Below are positions 1 to 7,037 of a DNA stretch of 16,068 nucleotides, piece by piece. The position numbers and the translations under genes were made by a program. Positions within the stretch are counted from its first letter, which is position 1; each line of letters opens with the position of its first letter. The stretch is from Gammaproteobacteria bacterium (GTDB lineage Bacteria > Pseudomonadota > Gammaproteobacteria > Eutrophobiales > Eutrophobiaceae): NCBI GenBank assembly GCA_016844485.1, contig JAENIZ010000010.1, positions 1-16,068 on the forward strand, read 5' to 3'. Under the pieces are notes generated by a model that saw only the letters and a list, made by a program, of their open reading frames with translations, was not told the origin of the DNA and ran no database searches.

Positions 1-6
1 TATGAG

Positions 7-41
7 CCACCAGTCACCAATTACTAATCACTAGTCACTAG
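7..41. repeat. Five imperfect 7-bp tandem repeats
   Basis: Reading the plus strand in sevens gives CCACCAG, TCACCAA, TTACTAA, TCACTAG and TCACTAG, with consensus near TCACTAG. The stop codon of the DUF4340 gene (positions 24-26, minus strand) lies inside the array, so its last residues are encoded by repeat. The next nine bases at 41-49 (GCAGTAATT) recur exactly at 5532-5540, beside another copy of the 10-mer CTAATCACTA. No function is visible; it could be a dispersed intergenic repeat. The array may continue left of the window. Confidence 0.6.
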
Positions 42-860
42 CAGTAATTGTTCAGCATCATAACTGCTGATGTGATATTGAATACCGAATTCCGGTATTG
101 CTAGGGTAAGTTGCGGTGGTGCGGAGACAATGGCAAATTCGATCGGATTGCCCTGCGCGAGTTCAATCCTGATGGTCCCGGAGATTTCTTTTTCTTCAAT
201 GGTACGCACGGTTATGGCTTCGACTGACTTCCATGCACTGACCAATCCAATAATCTTGTCAGCGCTGATGTTGTCCGCAGGTTCGATAGTCCATTTATCA
301 TTTATTTTACGTAATTGATGTTCTGGTAATTGTAGCGCGGTAATGTCCGCATCATCAGGCAGTAATCTGGGGCTGATAAAAAAAGTGGCCGAGGTCTGCA
401 ATTGCTCATATAGACTGTCATTGATCAGATGTACCGTATTATCGAATAATACGTAACGCAGTTCGCCCAACGGGCTGGTGTCACCAAAATCAATCCGTGC
501 ATTGTTAAACAGGACAGAGACTCTGGGTGACTTTAACAAAAAACGCTCAAGTTCAACTTTCTTGGTATCAAACTGTGTATAACTGTGGGCCTTCAGCAGT
601 TTTAACATTGTGTCGATGCGAAATTTGTTTGCGGGCAAAAGGTAAGGTTTCTGCATCATCCATTTGTCTTCCTGCAGGCTGAATACAATCTCGTCATTCT
701 CATTACGGATAATACGTATGTCCGTAACGCTTGCAGGATCAATAGTAGTCAATACAACCTCGGGCGTAACCGAATCTTCCTTGCCTGTATTGATTAGAAA
801 TACCGTCAGGGCGACGGCAATGAGGAACAACGCAATATTAAGTCGCAGACGTGAATGCAC
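24..860 (-). CDS. DUF4340 family membrane-anchored protein
   Basis: This 278-residue protein has one N-terminal hydrophobic segment (about residues 8-23) after a short basic start, then a long soluble part that should lie in the periplasm. The soluble part resembles DUF4340, a family of unknown biochemical function often found just downstream of GldG-type ABC auxiliary proteins. It starts with GTG, three bases after the stop of the GldG-like gene, so it is almost certainly the last gene of the ABC operon and translationally close to it. The initiation region has only a weak purine stretch. Its 3' end runs into a 7-bp tandem repeat, which supplies the final codons and the TAG stop. I infer an envelope role with the transporter; the substrate is unknown. 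Confidence 0.82.
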   Translation of the reverse strand: MHSRLRLNIALFLIAVALTVFLINTGKEDSVTPEVVLTTIDPASVTDIRIIRNENDEIVFSLQEDKWMMQKPYLLPANKFRIDTMLKLLKAHSYTQFDTKKVELERFLLKSPRVSVLFNNARIDFGDTSPLGELRYVLFDNTVHLINDSLYEQLQTSATFFISPRLLPDDADITALQLPEHQLRKINDKWTIEPADNISADKIIGLVSAWKSVEAITVRTIEEKEISGTIRIELAQGNPIEFAIVSAPPQLTLAIPEFGIQYHISSYDAEQLLLVTSD

Positions 861-863
861 GGC

Positions 864-2237
864 CTACTGATTTCTTCTTCGCCACCAGATGGTTATGCCG
901 GTGCCGAACAGCACTACAGGCAATACCAGGAAAAATCCCAGGCCGATGACACCCGCGGCAAAGGGAGAGAGTTCAAGCTGTGTATCGGTGGCGATTTTTG
1001 CCGGTATGGAAATAAAATCATCGTCACCGCTTAACCAGTTCATCAGACGAATGCCCAGTTCCAGATTACCACTATTACCCACATAAGTATTAGACACAAA
1101 GTCACCGTCTGATATCACAATAATGCGTTGATTCTTGCGCGCCAGGTTTTCCCCTTCCTCGATTTCAAGTTCCCGTTCCAGGCTGATGCCGATATCCAGC
1201 GGCCCGATCTGATCGCTGCCTTCGTCATAGCCAACCTCGCCTTCCAGTTTGCCGGTCTCAACCCAGGTATGATCACCGCTGCTCAGTAGTGGCTGCATTT
1301 GCCAGATATCGTTTTCATCGGTGGTGATGGCAGTCGCGGTCGGGAACAATGTGGTAAAGGAAAATTCAGACGTAGCCGGGTGGGGTGGATACATGCTGGA
1401 GGTCATCAGTACAATGGTTGGATCATTGATGCCGAGCAGCTTGCCGGCAAAATCAATAATTACACCGGGCTTGAAGCTAATGTGCAGTTGTTCAGCCAGA
1501 CTATCGAGTCCGTGCAATTTCCCGAGGTCCGCGAGCCAGAGCAGATTCCCGCCGTGATCGAGGTAATTCATAATCAGTGCAGTTTCTCCGGGCAACAAAT
1601 CAACACTGGGACCGGCGATGACCAACACCTGGGTGTTGTCCGGAACGGTCTGGATATTAGCCAGGTTTAATGGTTGTATTTTAAATCCGCGGTTCGTAAG
1701 TTGTTGCACCCATTCGCCCAGATCATGATTGGCCTGACCCAGTGGATGCCGTTCACCATGACCTTCAATAAAGGCCAGCCAACGTTGTGAACCGCGCGCC
1801 AGACGCTGCAGGGCATTGGTAAAATCCTCTTCACTGCCTGATTGTACGTGTTCACTGCGTTCCTGGTAGTGGATGATCAATTCACCATTAACACTGATAC
1901 CAAGATTACGTACCTCGTCGGGGACGGCATCGGGATTGACAAAACGCAATACGATATCCGGTTTTACACGCTGATAACGCGCTACAATTTTTTTGATGGC
2001 CTCGCGCAAATTGACTTCATCGCGCGCATAGGCGGTGATCTCGATTGGCGCCTCCATTCTCGATAATACTTCCTGGCTGGCCTCGGACAAGGTGTGACGG
2101 CCAGTGCGTGTCCAGTCCAGTTGCCACGGGTAACGTGTACTCAGCCAGCCCAGAAGGCATGACAGAAAAATAATCAATACCACCATGACGGCGCTATTGA
2201 TACGTGATTGCAAACGCGTCTTTGCCGATATTTTCAT
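864..2237 (-). CDS. GldG-like ABC transporter auxiliary protein
   Basis: This 457-residue protein has a basic N-terminus, a transmembrane segment (about 17-34), a large extracytoplasmic domain and a C-terminal transmembrane segment (about 425-450) ending in WWRRRNQ. After the first helix comes the stretch DWTRTGRHTLSEAS, typical of GldG/ABC auxiliary proteins. Near residues 370-410 is the conserved region VISDGDFVSN...GNSGNLELG...NWLSGDDD, also diagnostic of that family. In Bacteroidetes GldG works with GldA and GldF in gliding motility, but homologs are widespread in non-gliding Proteobacteria where the role is not established. It lies 18 bp downstream of the permease gene and 3 bp upstream of the DUF4340 gene, so the order is ATPase-permease-GldG-DUF4340. 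It ends in TAG. No strong Shine-Dalgarno sequence precedes the ATG. Confidence 0.87.
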   Translation of the reverse strand: MKISAKTRLQSRINSAVMVVLIIFLSCLLGWLSTRYPWQLDWTRTGRHTLSEASQEVLSRMEAPIEITAYARDEVNLREAIKKIVARYQRVKPDIVLRFVNPDAVPDEVRNLGISVNGELIIHYQERSEHVQSGSEEDFTNALQRLARGSQRWLAFIEGHGERHPLGQANHDLGEWVQQLTNRGFKIQPLNLANIQTVPDNTQVLVIAGPSVDLLPGETALIMNYLDHGGNLLWLADLGKLHGLDSLAEQLHISFKPGVIIDFAGKLLGINDPTIVLMTSSMYPPHPATSEFSFTTLFPTATAITTDENDIWQMQPLLSSGDHTWVETGKLEGEVGYDEGSDQIGPLDIGISLERELEIEEGENLARKNQRIIVISDGDFVSNTYVGNSGNLELGIRLMNWLSGDDDFISIPAKIATDTQLELSPFAAGVIGLGFFLVLPVVLFGTGITIWWRRRNQ

Positions 2238-2255
2238 ATCAACAGGCGGAAATAA

Positions 2256-3005
2256 TCATTGGTGCAGTCGCTCGCCGTCCAGGCGCCAGATGCTAAGGAT
2301 GATAAAAGTGATACTGATGATCAGGTAGTAGATTACATCCACTGAATTAAACATGCCGTCAATCAGATTGTTATAATGGTTGAGCAATGAGAGATAGGTA
2401 AAGATTGCCCGGAATGTTTCGGAACCGGTACCGCCCGCCAGATTGAGTATCCACAGCAAAAATAAAATGCCGAAGGTCGTAATCGCGGCAACCGATGTCT
2501 GGCTGGTCAACGTTGATATAAACAAGCCAATCGCAGCAAAGCTGGACATCAATAACATCAATCCCAGCAAACCCGCACCCAGCTGGCCAAGATCGAGTTG
2601 TGTACCGAGCAATAATGAAAGCGGCATCAGCGCTATCAACATAAGTATGATTAACAGGAAACAGACTGTACCAAAATATTTTCCCAGCACCAGTTCCGTA
2701 ATGGTTATCGGCGAAGAAAATAACAATGTTATCGTACCAGTGCGGCGTTCTTCACTGAACAGGTGCATGGTGATAAACGGCGTGATCAGCAGGAGCACAA
2801 TACCGGCAATCTGAAGCAGGCCTGCGACCACGATCTCGGTCAAGCCATGACCAGCGAACCAGGGCGCCGGATTCATGAATTGACTCAGCAGGATAAGAAA
2901 GAATATCGCCAGCAGAAATTGCACCACAGCCAGGATAATCCACGCCAGTGGAGATTTGAACATCCTGCGCAACTCATGCATTGCAATGGGCATGATGCTG
3001 TTCAT
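2256..3005 (-). CDS. ABC-2 type permease, GldF-like
   Basis: This 249-residue integral membrane protein has about six hydrophobic helices (roughly 18-41, 60-85, 113-135, 140-165, 172-192 and 223-243). The cytoplasmic segment after helix two reads SEERRTGTITLLFSSPIT, the EERR-x-GT pattern typical of GldF-type ABC-2 permeases, where it couples to the ATPase. Its ATG overlaps the ATPase stop codon (ATGA), which supports this start over a second in-frame ATG four codons later and indicates translational coupling. It is expected to form the membrane channel of a complex with the ATPase and the GldG-like protein. The substrate cannot be read from the sequence. Confidence 0.88.
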   Translation of the reverse strand: MNSIMPIAMHELRRMFKSPLAWIILAVVQFLLAIFFLILLSQFMNPAPWFAGHGLTEIVVAGLLQIAGIVLLLITPFITMHLFSEERRTGTITLLFSSPITITELVLGKYFGTVCFLLIILMLIALMPLSLLLGTQLDLGQLGAGLLGLMLLMSSFAAIGLFISTLTSQTSVAAITTFGILFLLWILNLAGGTGSETFRAIFTYLSLLNHYNNLIDGMFNSVDVIYYLIISITFIILSIWRLDGERLHQ

Positions 3006-3970
3006 GTATTAACCTCATTGTTCTTTTGCAGGGTCTCTTGCCGTTCTCCACGGGTCAGCCGCACGAAGGTTTCTTCCAGCGTATTTGTATCCGGGATCAT
3101 TTCAAACAGACCCCAGCATGAATGTGCAGACTGTTGCGTCAGTTTGTCAATCGCCTGTGAGTCAGGATTAAAACTGATCCGGAAACGCTGGTTGTCAATT
3201 TGTTCGACATTGTCCATTCCGGCGATGGTCTGAATGGTTTCAATTGATGGTGGCCGCTTAAAGGCTATCCGGACAGAATTTTTATGTTTGTCCTTATGTA
3301 ATTTGTCCAGACGTTCATCAAGCACCAGCCGCCCTTCGTGTATAATCAGGACCCGATCACAAACCGTCTGCGCCTCGGGCAAAATATGCGTTGATAAAAT
3401 TACACCGTGATCATTACCCAGTTCCCTGATCAGATCCCTGATCTCGCGGATCTGGTTTGGATCGAGCCCCTCAGTGGGCTCATCCAGGATCACGACTGCA
3501 GGCGCATGGATGATCGCCTGCGCGATACCAACGCGTTGTTGAAAGCCCTTGGACAGATTGCGTATCAATCGTTTGCCAGAAGTTTCCAGACCGCAACGCC
3601 GTTTGCTGTGTTCAATAGCAGCAGGGATATTTGCTTTACTCATGCCACGCAGGCGTGCGGCATAATGGAGGTATTCATCCACGGTCAGGTCAATATATAA
3701 AGGAGGTTGTTCCGGCAGGAAACCAAGATGTGCCTTTGCTGACTTAGGCGCATCGATGATGTCAAAACCGGCGATGCTGACCGTGCCGGTGCTGGCAGTG
3801 AGTACCCCGCTGATAATCTGCATCATTGTGGATTTGCCGGCGCCATTCGGGCCGAGAAACCCGAGCACTTCGCCCCGTTCTACCGTAAAGCTGACGTTAT
3901 TGACTGCGCAATAATCGCCGTAATAACGGGAGACCTGCTCAACGGAGATAAGTATTTCCCTGTTCATCAC
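3002..3970 (-). CDS. ABC transporter ATPase, GldA-like
   Basis: This 322-residue protein has a complete nucleotide-binding domain: Walker A GPNGAGKST (about 40-48), Q-loop around LPEQPPLY (about 85-92), signature NLSKGFQQRVG (138-148), Walker B VVILDEPTEGLD (159-170) with the catalytic glutamate, and the H-loop STHIL (193-197). A C-terminal domain of about 100 residues follows, ending in LEETFVRLT as in drug- and Gld-type exporters. It powers the adjacent permease. Two starts are possible: GTG at 3970 or ATG one codon later at 3967. I keep the longer, but the ATG is at least as likely. No clear ribosome binding site is visible for either. It is the first gene of the four-gene operon, so the promoter should lie between 3971 and about 4340. 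Confidence 0.92.
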   Translation of the reverse strand: MMNREILISVEQVSRYYGDYCAVNNVSFTVERGEVLGFLGPNGAGKSTMMQIISGVLTASTGTVSIAGFDIIDAPKSAKAHLGFLPEQPPLYIDLTVDEYLHYAARLRGMSKANIPAAIEHSKRRCGLETSGKRLIRNLSKGFQQRVGIAQAIIHAPAVVILDEPTEGLDPNQIREIRDLIRELGNDHGVILSTHILPEAQTVCDRVLIIHEGRLVLDERLDKLHKDKHKNSVRIAFKRPPSIETIQTIAGMDNVEQIDNQRFRISFNPDSQAIDKLTQQSAHSCWGLFEMIPDTNTLEETFVRLTRGERQETLQKNNEVNT

Positions 3971-4347
3971 GCAGTTATTATTCTGATTAGTGGATGACTT
4001 GCAAGGGAAGAATTCAAGTGCCTTTTATGTTATTGGGCATTAGATACAGGCGGCGTGTGTTCGGATTTGTTTGCTTGATGGCCGCTCCATGCACACCTGA
4101 ACGTAAAGTCCTATGCGCCGGACGAACCTGTTGCAATCTGGTTCCACACCAGTCCAGTCAGTGCTCAAATTATTGCCGGATCGGCAAATATTACCACAAG
4201 ATATCAAACAGTTATGTTGTGCCGCAGTGGATACCGGATGGACAAGGTCGGCAATCTTTTGCCCCGGAAATTAACCTGCAGGAGATAGACCTGAATCACT
4301 ACTACGGGTTAGCATATGCACTTCGATATATATCCGGTGAAACATAC
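3971..4347. other. Divergent intergenic region, 377 bp
   Basis: This stretch separates the ABC operon (minus) from the desaturase (plus) and should hold both promoters. I see no convincing sigma-70 pair. All three forward frames happen to be open across roughly 4100-4270, and the desaturase frame is open throughout, but none gives a recognisable protein. A small 5-bp stem with a 5-base loop lies at 4138-4152 (CTGGT/ACCAG). No RNA gene is recognisable. Confidence 0.6.
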
Positions 4348-4350
4348 TTG
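4336..4350 (+). promoter_or_regulatory. Ribosome binding site deciding the desaturase TTG start
   Basis: GGTGA at 4336-4340 lies seven bases before TTG at 4348. There is no in-frame ATG between 4081 and the conserved desaturase core, so this is the best-supported start. It gives a length near the usual 390-400 residues of the family. Confidence 0.5.
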
Positions 4351-5529
4351 TCAATCTTGAACGGTCTTTGGACATTGCCCTGGTGGGGGTATATCGTCGT
4401 CGCGCTGGTATTGACACACATTACCATTGCCTCTGTCACCATCTTTCTGCACCGGCATCAGACCCACCGTGCACTGGATCTGCATCCTCTCGTCAGTCAT
4501 TTCTTCCGTTTCTGGTTGTGGTTAACGACCGGCATGATTACCAAGGAATGGGTTGCGATTCATCGTAAACATCATGCCAGGGTGGAGACCGATGAGGACC
4601 CGCACAGCCCGCAAGTGCTGGGCATTTACAAGGTTTTACTGGAGGGGGCAGAGCTCTATAAAGAGGAGGCAAAAAATACAGAGACCCTGCGCATGTATGG
4701 ACACGAAACACCGGATGACTGGCTGGAGCGGAATCTCTATGCACGCTTTAATAGTGTTGGCATTACCTTGATGTTCATCCTGGATGTTTTATTATTCGGA
4801 TTTGCCGGTATGACTATATGGGCCGTGCAAATGGCCTGGATCCCGTTCTTTGCCGCGGGCGTGATCAATGGCGTCGGGCATTGGGGTGGTTATCGTAATT
4901 TTGAATCACAGGACGCCTCAACCAATATCATTCCCTGGGGCGTACTGATCGGCGGCGAGGAGCTGCACAATAATCATCATGCCTTTGCCAGCTCCGCCAA
5001 ATTCTCCAGCAAATGGTGGGAATTCGATCTCGGCTGGTGTTACATACGGTTTTTGCAGGGCCTGGGATTTGCGCGAGTCAAAAAGGTGGCGCCCAGACCG
5101 ATTGTTGATCATGCCAAGGCCGATATCGATCTGGATACGGTCAGCGCCGTTATTACAAACCGGCTGTATATTATGTCGCACTATGCAAAAACCGTGGTTT
5201 CCAGGGTCTATAAAGAGGAAAAGGCCAAAGCGAATATCACCATGAAAAAATTACTTCGGCACGGCAGGAGATGTATTACGCAGGCAGAGGCGTGCATGGA
5301 TGCCAAGGCGCGACACCGGCTGGACGAATTGCTGCGACATAATCATGCCATGCAGGTGGTGTATGAATTCAAGCAACGGTTACAGGCCCTGTGGACGGAG
5401 AAAACTGCGACAGAGGAAAGTCTCATGCATGCCTTGCGGGAATGGTGTCGGCAGGCGGAGGCCACTGGTATTGAAGCCCTGCAGGAGTTTGCCAGGAGTT
5501 TGCGTAGCTATACCTTACAACCAGTCTAA
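4348..5529 (+). CDS. Membrane fatty acid desaturase, DesA-type
   Basis: This is an integral-membrane di-iron acyl desaturase, 393 residues from the chosen start. The three histidine boxes are present: HRHQTH (35-40), HRKHH (72-76) and HNNHH (207-211). The hydrophobic segments around them fit (about 13-32, 50-65, 139-157 and 160-175). The core resembles bacterial phospholipid delta-9 desaturases such as Pseudomonas DesA, which introduce double bonds into membrane acyl chains with oxygen. The C-terminal 130 residues are charged and helical. The reading frame is open back to an ATG at 3994, but that 118-residue extension carries eight cysteines in its first 61 residues and does not resemble the family. 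I place the start at TTG 4348, seven bases after GGTGA (4336-4340); TTG 4357 is an alternative. It is transcribed alone and converges on rpmG. Confidence 0.85.
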   Translation: MSILNGLWTLPWWGYIVVALVLTHITIASVTIFLHRHQTHRALDLHPLVSHFFRFWLWLTTGMITKEWVAIHRKHHARVETDEDPHSPQVLGIYKVLLEGAELYKEEAKNTETLRMYGHETPDDWLERNLYARFNSVGITLMFILDVLLFGFAGMTIWAVQMAWIPFFAAGVINGVGHWGGYRNFESQDASTNIIPWGVLIGGEELHNNHHAFASSAKFSSKWWEFDLGWCYIRFLQGLGFARVKKVAPRPIVDHAKADIDLDTVSAVITNRLYIMSHYAKTVVSRVYKEEKAKANITMKKLLRHGRRCITQAEACMDAKARHRLDELLRHNHAMQVVYEFKQRLQALWTEKTATEESLMHALREWCRQAEATGIEALQEFARSLRSYTLQPV

Positions 5530-5533
5530 CTGC

Positions 5534-5637
5534 AGTAATTAGTGATTAGCAAAAAATTCTTGTACAAATCACTCGCCGCTCTCGCACATCCTGTGCTTGC
5601 GGCATTAGTACATCCCTGTACGTCATCACTAATTACT
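5534..5637. repeat. Palindromic element with 13-bp terminal inverted repeats
   Basis: The ends AGTAATTAGTGAT (5534-5546) and ATCACTAATTACT (5625-5637) are perfect reverse complements. Inside are nested hairpins: GCCGC (5575-5579) with GCGGC (5599-5603), enclosing GCACA-TCC-TGTGC (5584-5596), then GTAC-ATCCCT-GTAC (5608-5621). The element fills the gap between the convergent desaturase and rpmG genes, stopping one base short of the rpmG stop codon. It could be a dispersed REP-like or miniature element, a bidirectional terminator, or both. There is no U-tract typical of an intrinsic terminator. Confidence 0.6.
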
Positions 5638-5638
5638 A

Positions 5639-5794
5639 TTATTTGATTTTTGCTTCTTTATAAATCACATGCTTGCGGACAACGGGATCAAATTTTTTGA
5701 TCTCCAGTTTATCCGGTTGGGTGCGCTTGTTTTTGGTCGTTGTGTAATAGTGACCGGTATCCGCAGACGAGACGAGTTTGATCTTTTCGCGCAT
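5639..5794 (-). CDS. rpmG: 50S ribosomal protein L33
   Basis: This 51-residue basic protein begins MREKIKLVSSADTGHYYTTT and ends VIYKEAKIK, matching bacterial L33 almost throughout. It has none of the CxxC pairs of the zinc-binding form, so it is the cysteine-free type, as in E. coli. The usual length is 50-55 residues. It lies 11 bp downstream of rpmB and is co-transcribed with it, the standard bacterial pairing. The stop codon directly abuts the palindromic element at 5534-5637, which may provide transcription termination. Confidence 0.97.
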   Translation of the reverse strand: MREKIKLVSSADTGHYYTTTKNKRTQPDKLEIKKFDPVVRKHVIYKEAKIK

Positions 5795-5805
5795 CTCAGT
5801 ACCCG

Positions 5806-6042
5806 CTAGACCTTGACACCACTTGCACGGATCTCCGCCAGTACCTGATCGATGCCCTTTTTATCGATGATGCGCAGACCCTGGTTGCTCACGCGCAGCT
5901 TGACCCAGCGGTTCTCGCTGGCCACCCAGAAACGGCGGGTATGCAGATTGGGAAAGAAATGCCGCCGCGTCTTGTTATTGGCATGCGAGACATTATTCCC
6001 GAGCATGGGGCGTTTCCCTGTGATTTGACAAACTCGTGACAT
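5806..6042 (-). CDS. rpmB: 50S ribosomal protein L28
   Basis: This 78-residue ribosomal protein begins MSRVCQITGKRP and contains SHANNKTRRHFFPNL and RVSNQGLRIIDKKG, matching the L28 family over its full length. The frame is open 21 codons further upstream, but the family start is the ATG at 6042, and the promoter-like sequence at 6077-6105 lies upstream of it. It is the first gene of the rpmB-rpmG pair and ends in TAG. It has no strong Shine-Dalgarno sequence. Confidence 0.97.
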   Translation of the reverse strand: MSRVCQITGKRPMLGNNVSHANNKTRRHFFPNLHTRRFWVASENRWVKLRVSNQGLRIIDKKGIDQVLAEIRASGVKV

Positions 6043-6076
6043 TTTGCTGGATTTAAAAGTATTAAAAGGAGGGCGG

Positions 6077-6105
6077 ATTCTACCCGGAAAGTCCTTGTTA
6101 TCCAA
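6077..6105 (-). promoter_or_regulatory. Sigma-70-like promoter for rpmB-rpmG
   Basis: On the minus strand, TTGGAT (6105-6100) and TAGAAT (6082-6077) are separated by exactly 17 bases. TAGAAT matches the -10 consensus in five of six positions; the -35 is weaker, at three of six. A start near 6070 would give a leader of about 28 bases before the rpmB ATG. Confidence 0.55.
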
Positions 6106-6109
6106 GTCC

Positions 6110-6179
6110 CCTCTGCCAGAGGATAGCCGATTGGCACGGCCATAGGCCGCCGTCTTGCGGCGAGGTGCATGGATGCACC
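6110..6179. repeat. Cluster of short hairpins upstream of rpmB
   Basis: Four small palindromes follow one another: CCTCT-GCC-AGAGG (6110-6122), GGCC-ATA-GGCC (6138-6148), GCCGC-CGTCTT-GCGGC (6146-6161, overlapping the previous one) and GGTGCA-TGGA-TGCACC (6164-6179). The GCCGC/GCGGC stem and the hairpin with an ATCC-type loop on the minus strand both resemble parts of the element at 5534-5637, so the two may be related dispersed repeats. The cluster lies just upstream of the rpmB promoter and beyond the end of radC. Confidence 0.5.
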
Positions 6180-6215
6180 GAGTGAAAAGAGAAAATCACA
6201 CTTTTCGCTTTTCGA

Positions 6216-6247
6216 GCTGAAAAAGTATAGGGAAATTCTTTTTCAGC
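6216..6247 (-). terminator. Perfect 10-bp inverted repeat after radC
   Basis: GCTGAAAAAG (6216-6225) and CTTTTTCAGC (6238-6247) form a 10-bp stem with a 12-base loop, beginning 6 bp past the radC stop codon. The position suits transcript termination or 3' end protection for radC. No uninterrupted T-run follows on the minus strand, so an intrinsic terminator is possible but unproven. Confidence 0.4.
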
Positions 6248-6253
6248 ATTTTG

Positions 6254-6928
6254 TTATATCAATCCCCGCTCGGCGAAGGATATTGCCTCATTATCGCCGA
6301 TGACAAAATGGTCCAATACGCGGATATCCACCAGTTCCAGGGCTGTTTTCAATCTCTGGGTCAGTATCTGATCCGCATGACTGGGCTCGGCGATACCGGA
6401 AGGATGATTATGCGCGAAGATCACGGCCGCGGCATTGTGCGCGAGCGCCCGCTTTACGATCTCGCGTGGATAGACACTGGCCCCATCAATAGTCCCGCTG
6501 AACATCTTGTCGAAGCTGATGATGTGATGCCGGTTATTGAGAAAGAGGCAGGCGAACACCTCATGCGGATAGGCGCGTAACTGCGCCGTCAGATAGTCGC
6601 GTGTGGCCTTGGGGTTGGCAAGCACATCATTCTTGTGCAGGCCTGCCTCAAGGTAACGCTTGCCGAGTTCGATGGCCGCCTGAATCTGCACATATTTGGT
6701 TAATCCCAGGCCTTTGGTTTTGCAGAAGGTGGCGGCATCCGTCTCAAGCAGTGCCCGCAGACCGGTAAACTCCTTGAGCATGTCGCGCGCAAGATCAACC
6801 GCTGATTTTCCGGTCACACCGGTACGCAGGAAAATGGCGAGTAACTCGGCGTCTGAAAGCGTGGACGGACCTCTTGTAAGCAGTTTTTCACGCGGCCGTT
6901 CCTGCTCGGGCCAGTCAGTGATGGGCAT
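6254..6928 (-). CDS. radC: RadC family JAMM/MPN protein
   Basis: This 224-residue protein has the usual RadC length and layout: an N-terminal helical UPF0758-type part with LLTRGPSTLSDAELLAIFLRTG (17-38), and a C-terminal JAMM/MPN metal-binding domain. The metal motif is complete: HNHPSG (173-178) followed by EPSHAD (181-186), with an upstream glutamate probably E123. The family was once thought to act in DNA repair, but its biochemical role remains unclear. The ATG at 6928 is preceded by GGGAGG four bases upstream. It is divergent from coaBC, the order seen in pseudomonads and many other gammaproteobacteria. Confidence 0.95.
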   Translation of the reverse strand: MPITDWPEQERPREKLLTRGPSTLSDAELLAIFLRTGVTGKSAVDLARDMLKEFTGLRALLETDAATFCKTKGLGLTKYVQIQAAIELGKRYLEAGLHKNDVLANPKATRDYLTAQLRAYPHEVFACLFLNNRHHIISFDKMFSGTIDGASVYPREIVKRALAHNAAAVIFAHNHPSGIAEPSHADQILTQRLKTALELVDIRVLDHFVIGDNEAISFAERGLI

Positions 6929-7023
6929 ATAACCTCCCTGTTATGCGGGTCTTCGCAGGATCATACCAGACTTGCGCAGACAACACGGCATCAACAGGAC
7001 AGACGCAATAATCACAATTAGGG

Positions 7024-7029
7024 TAAAAT
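7024..7029 (+). promoter_or_regulatory. Putative -10 box for coaBC
   Basis: TAAAAT matches the -10 consensus in five of six positions and lies eight bases before the coaBC ATG at 7038. No good -35 hexamer is seen at the expected distance. If used, transcription would begin close to the start codon, giving a very short or absent leader, consistent with the lack of a Shine-Dalgarno sequence. Confidence 0.35.
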
Positions 7030-7037
7030 CCTGAATT

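Noticed and set aside
1299..1670. Plus-strand open frame of 123 codons
   Set aside because: It is antisense to the GldG-like gene and has no recognisable domain or ribosome site.
2763..3233. Plus-strand open frame of 156 codons
   Set aside because: It is antisense across the permease-ATPase junction; composition and lack of similarity mark it as a shadow.
3415..3445. Repeated CCCTGATC units
   Set aside because: They encode a repetitive helix (RDLIREL) after Walker B of the ATPase, so protein coding explains them.
4138..4152. tRNA T-arm-like stem CTGGT/ACCAG
   Set aside because: No acceptor, D or anticodon arms can be built around it.
4079..4288. Open forward frame with plausible-looking residues (about 69 codons)
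   Set aside because: It has no start codon near its 5' end, follows a stop at 4076-4078, has no ribosome site and resembles no family I know.
3994..4347. ATG 3994 as the desaturase start (511-residue protein)
   Set aside because: The extra 118 residues carry eight cysteines in the first 61, lack family similarity, and make the protein far longer than its relatives.
5889..6170. Minus-strand open frame of 93 codons
   Set aside because: It begins inside the hairpin repeat and overlaps rpmB and its promoter in another frame; the rpmB product is certain.
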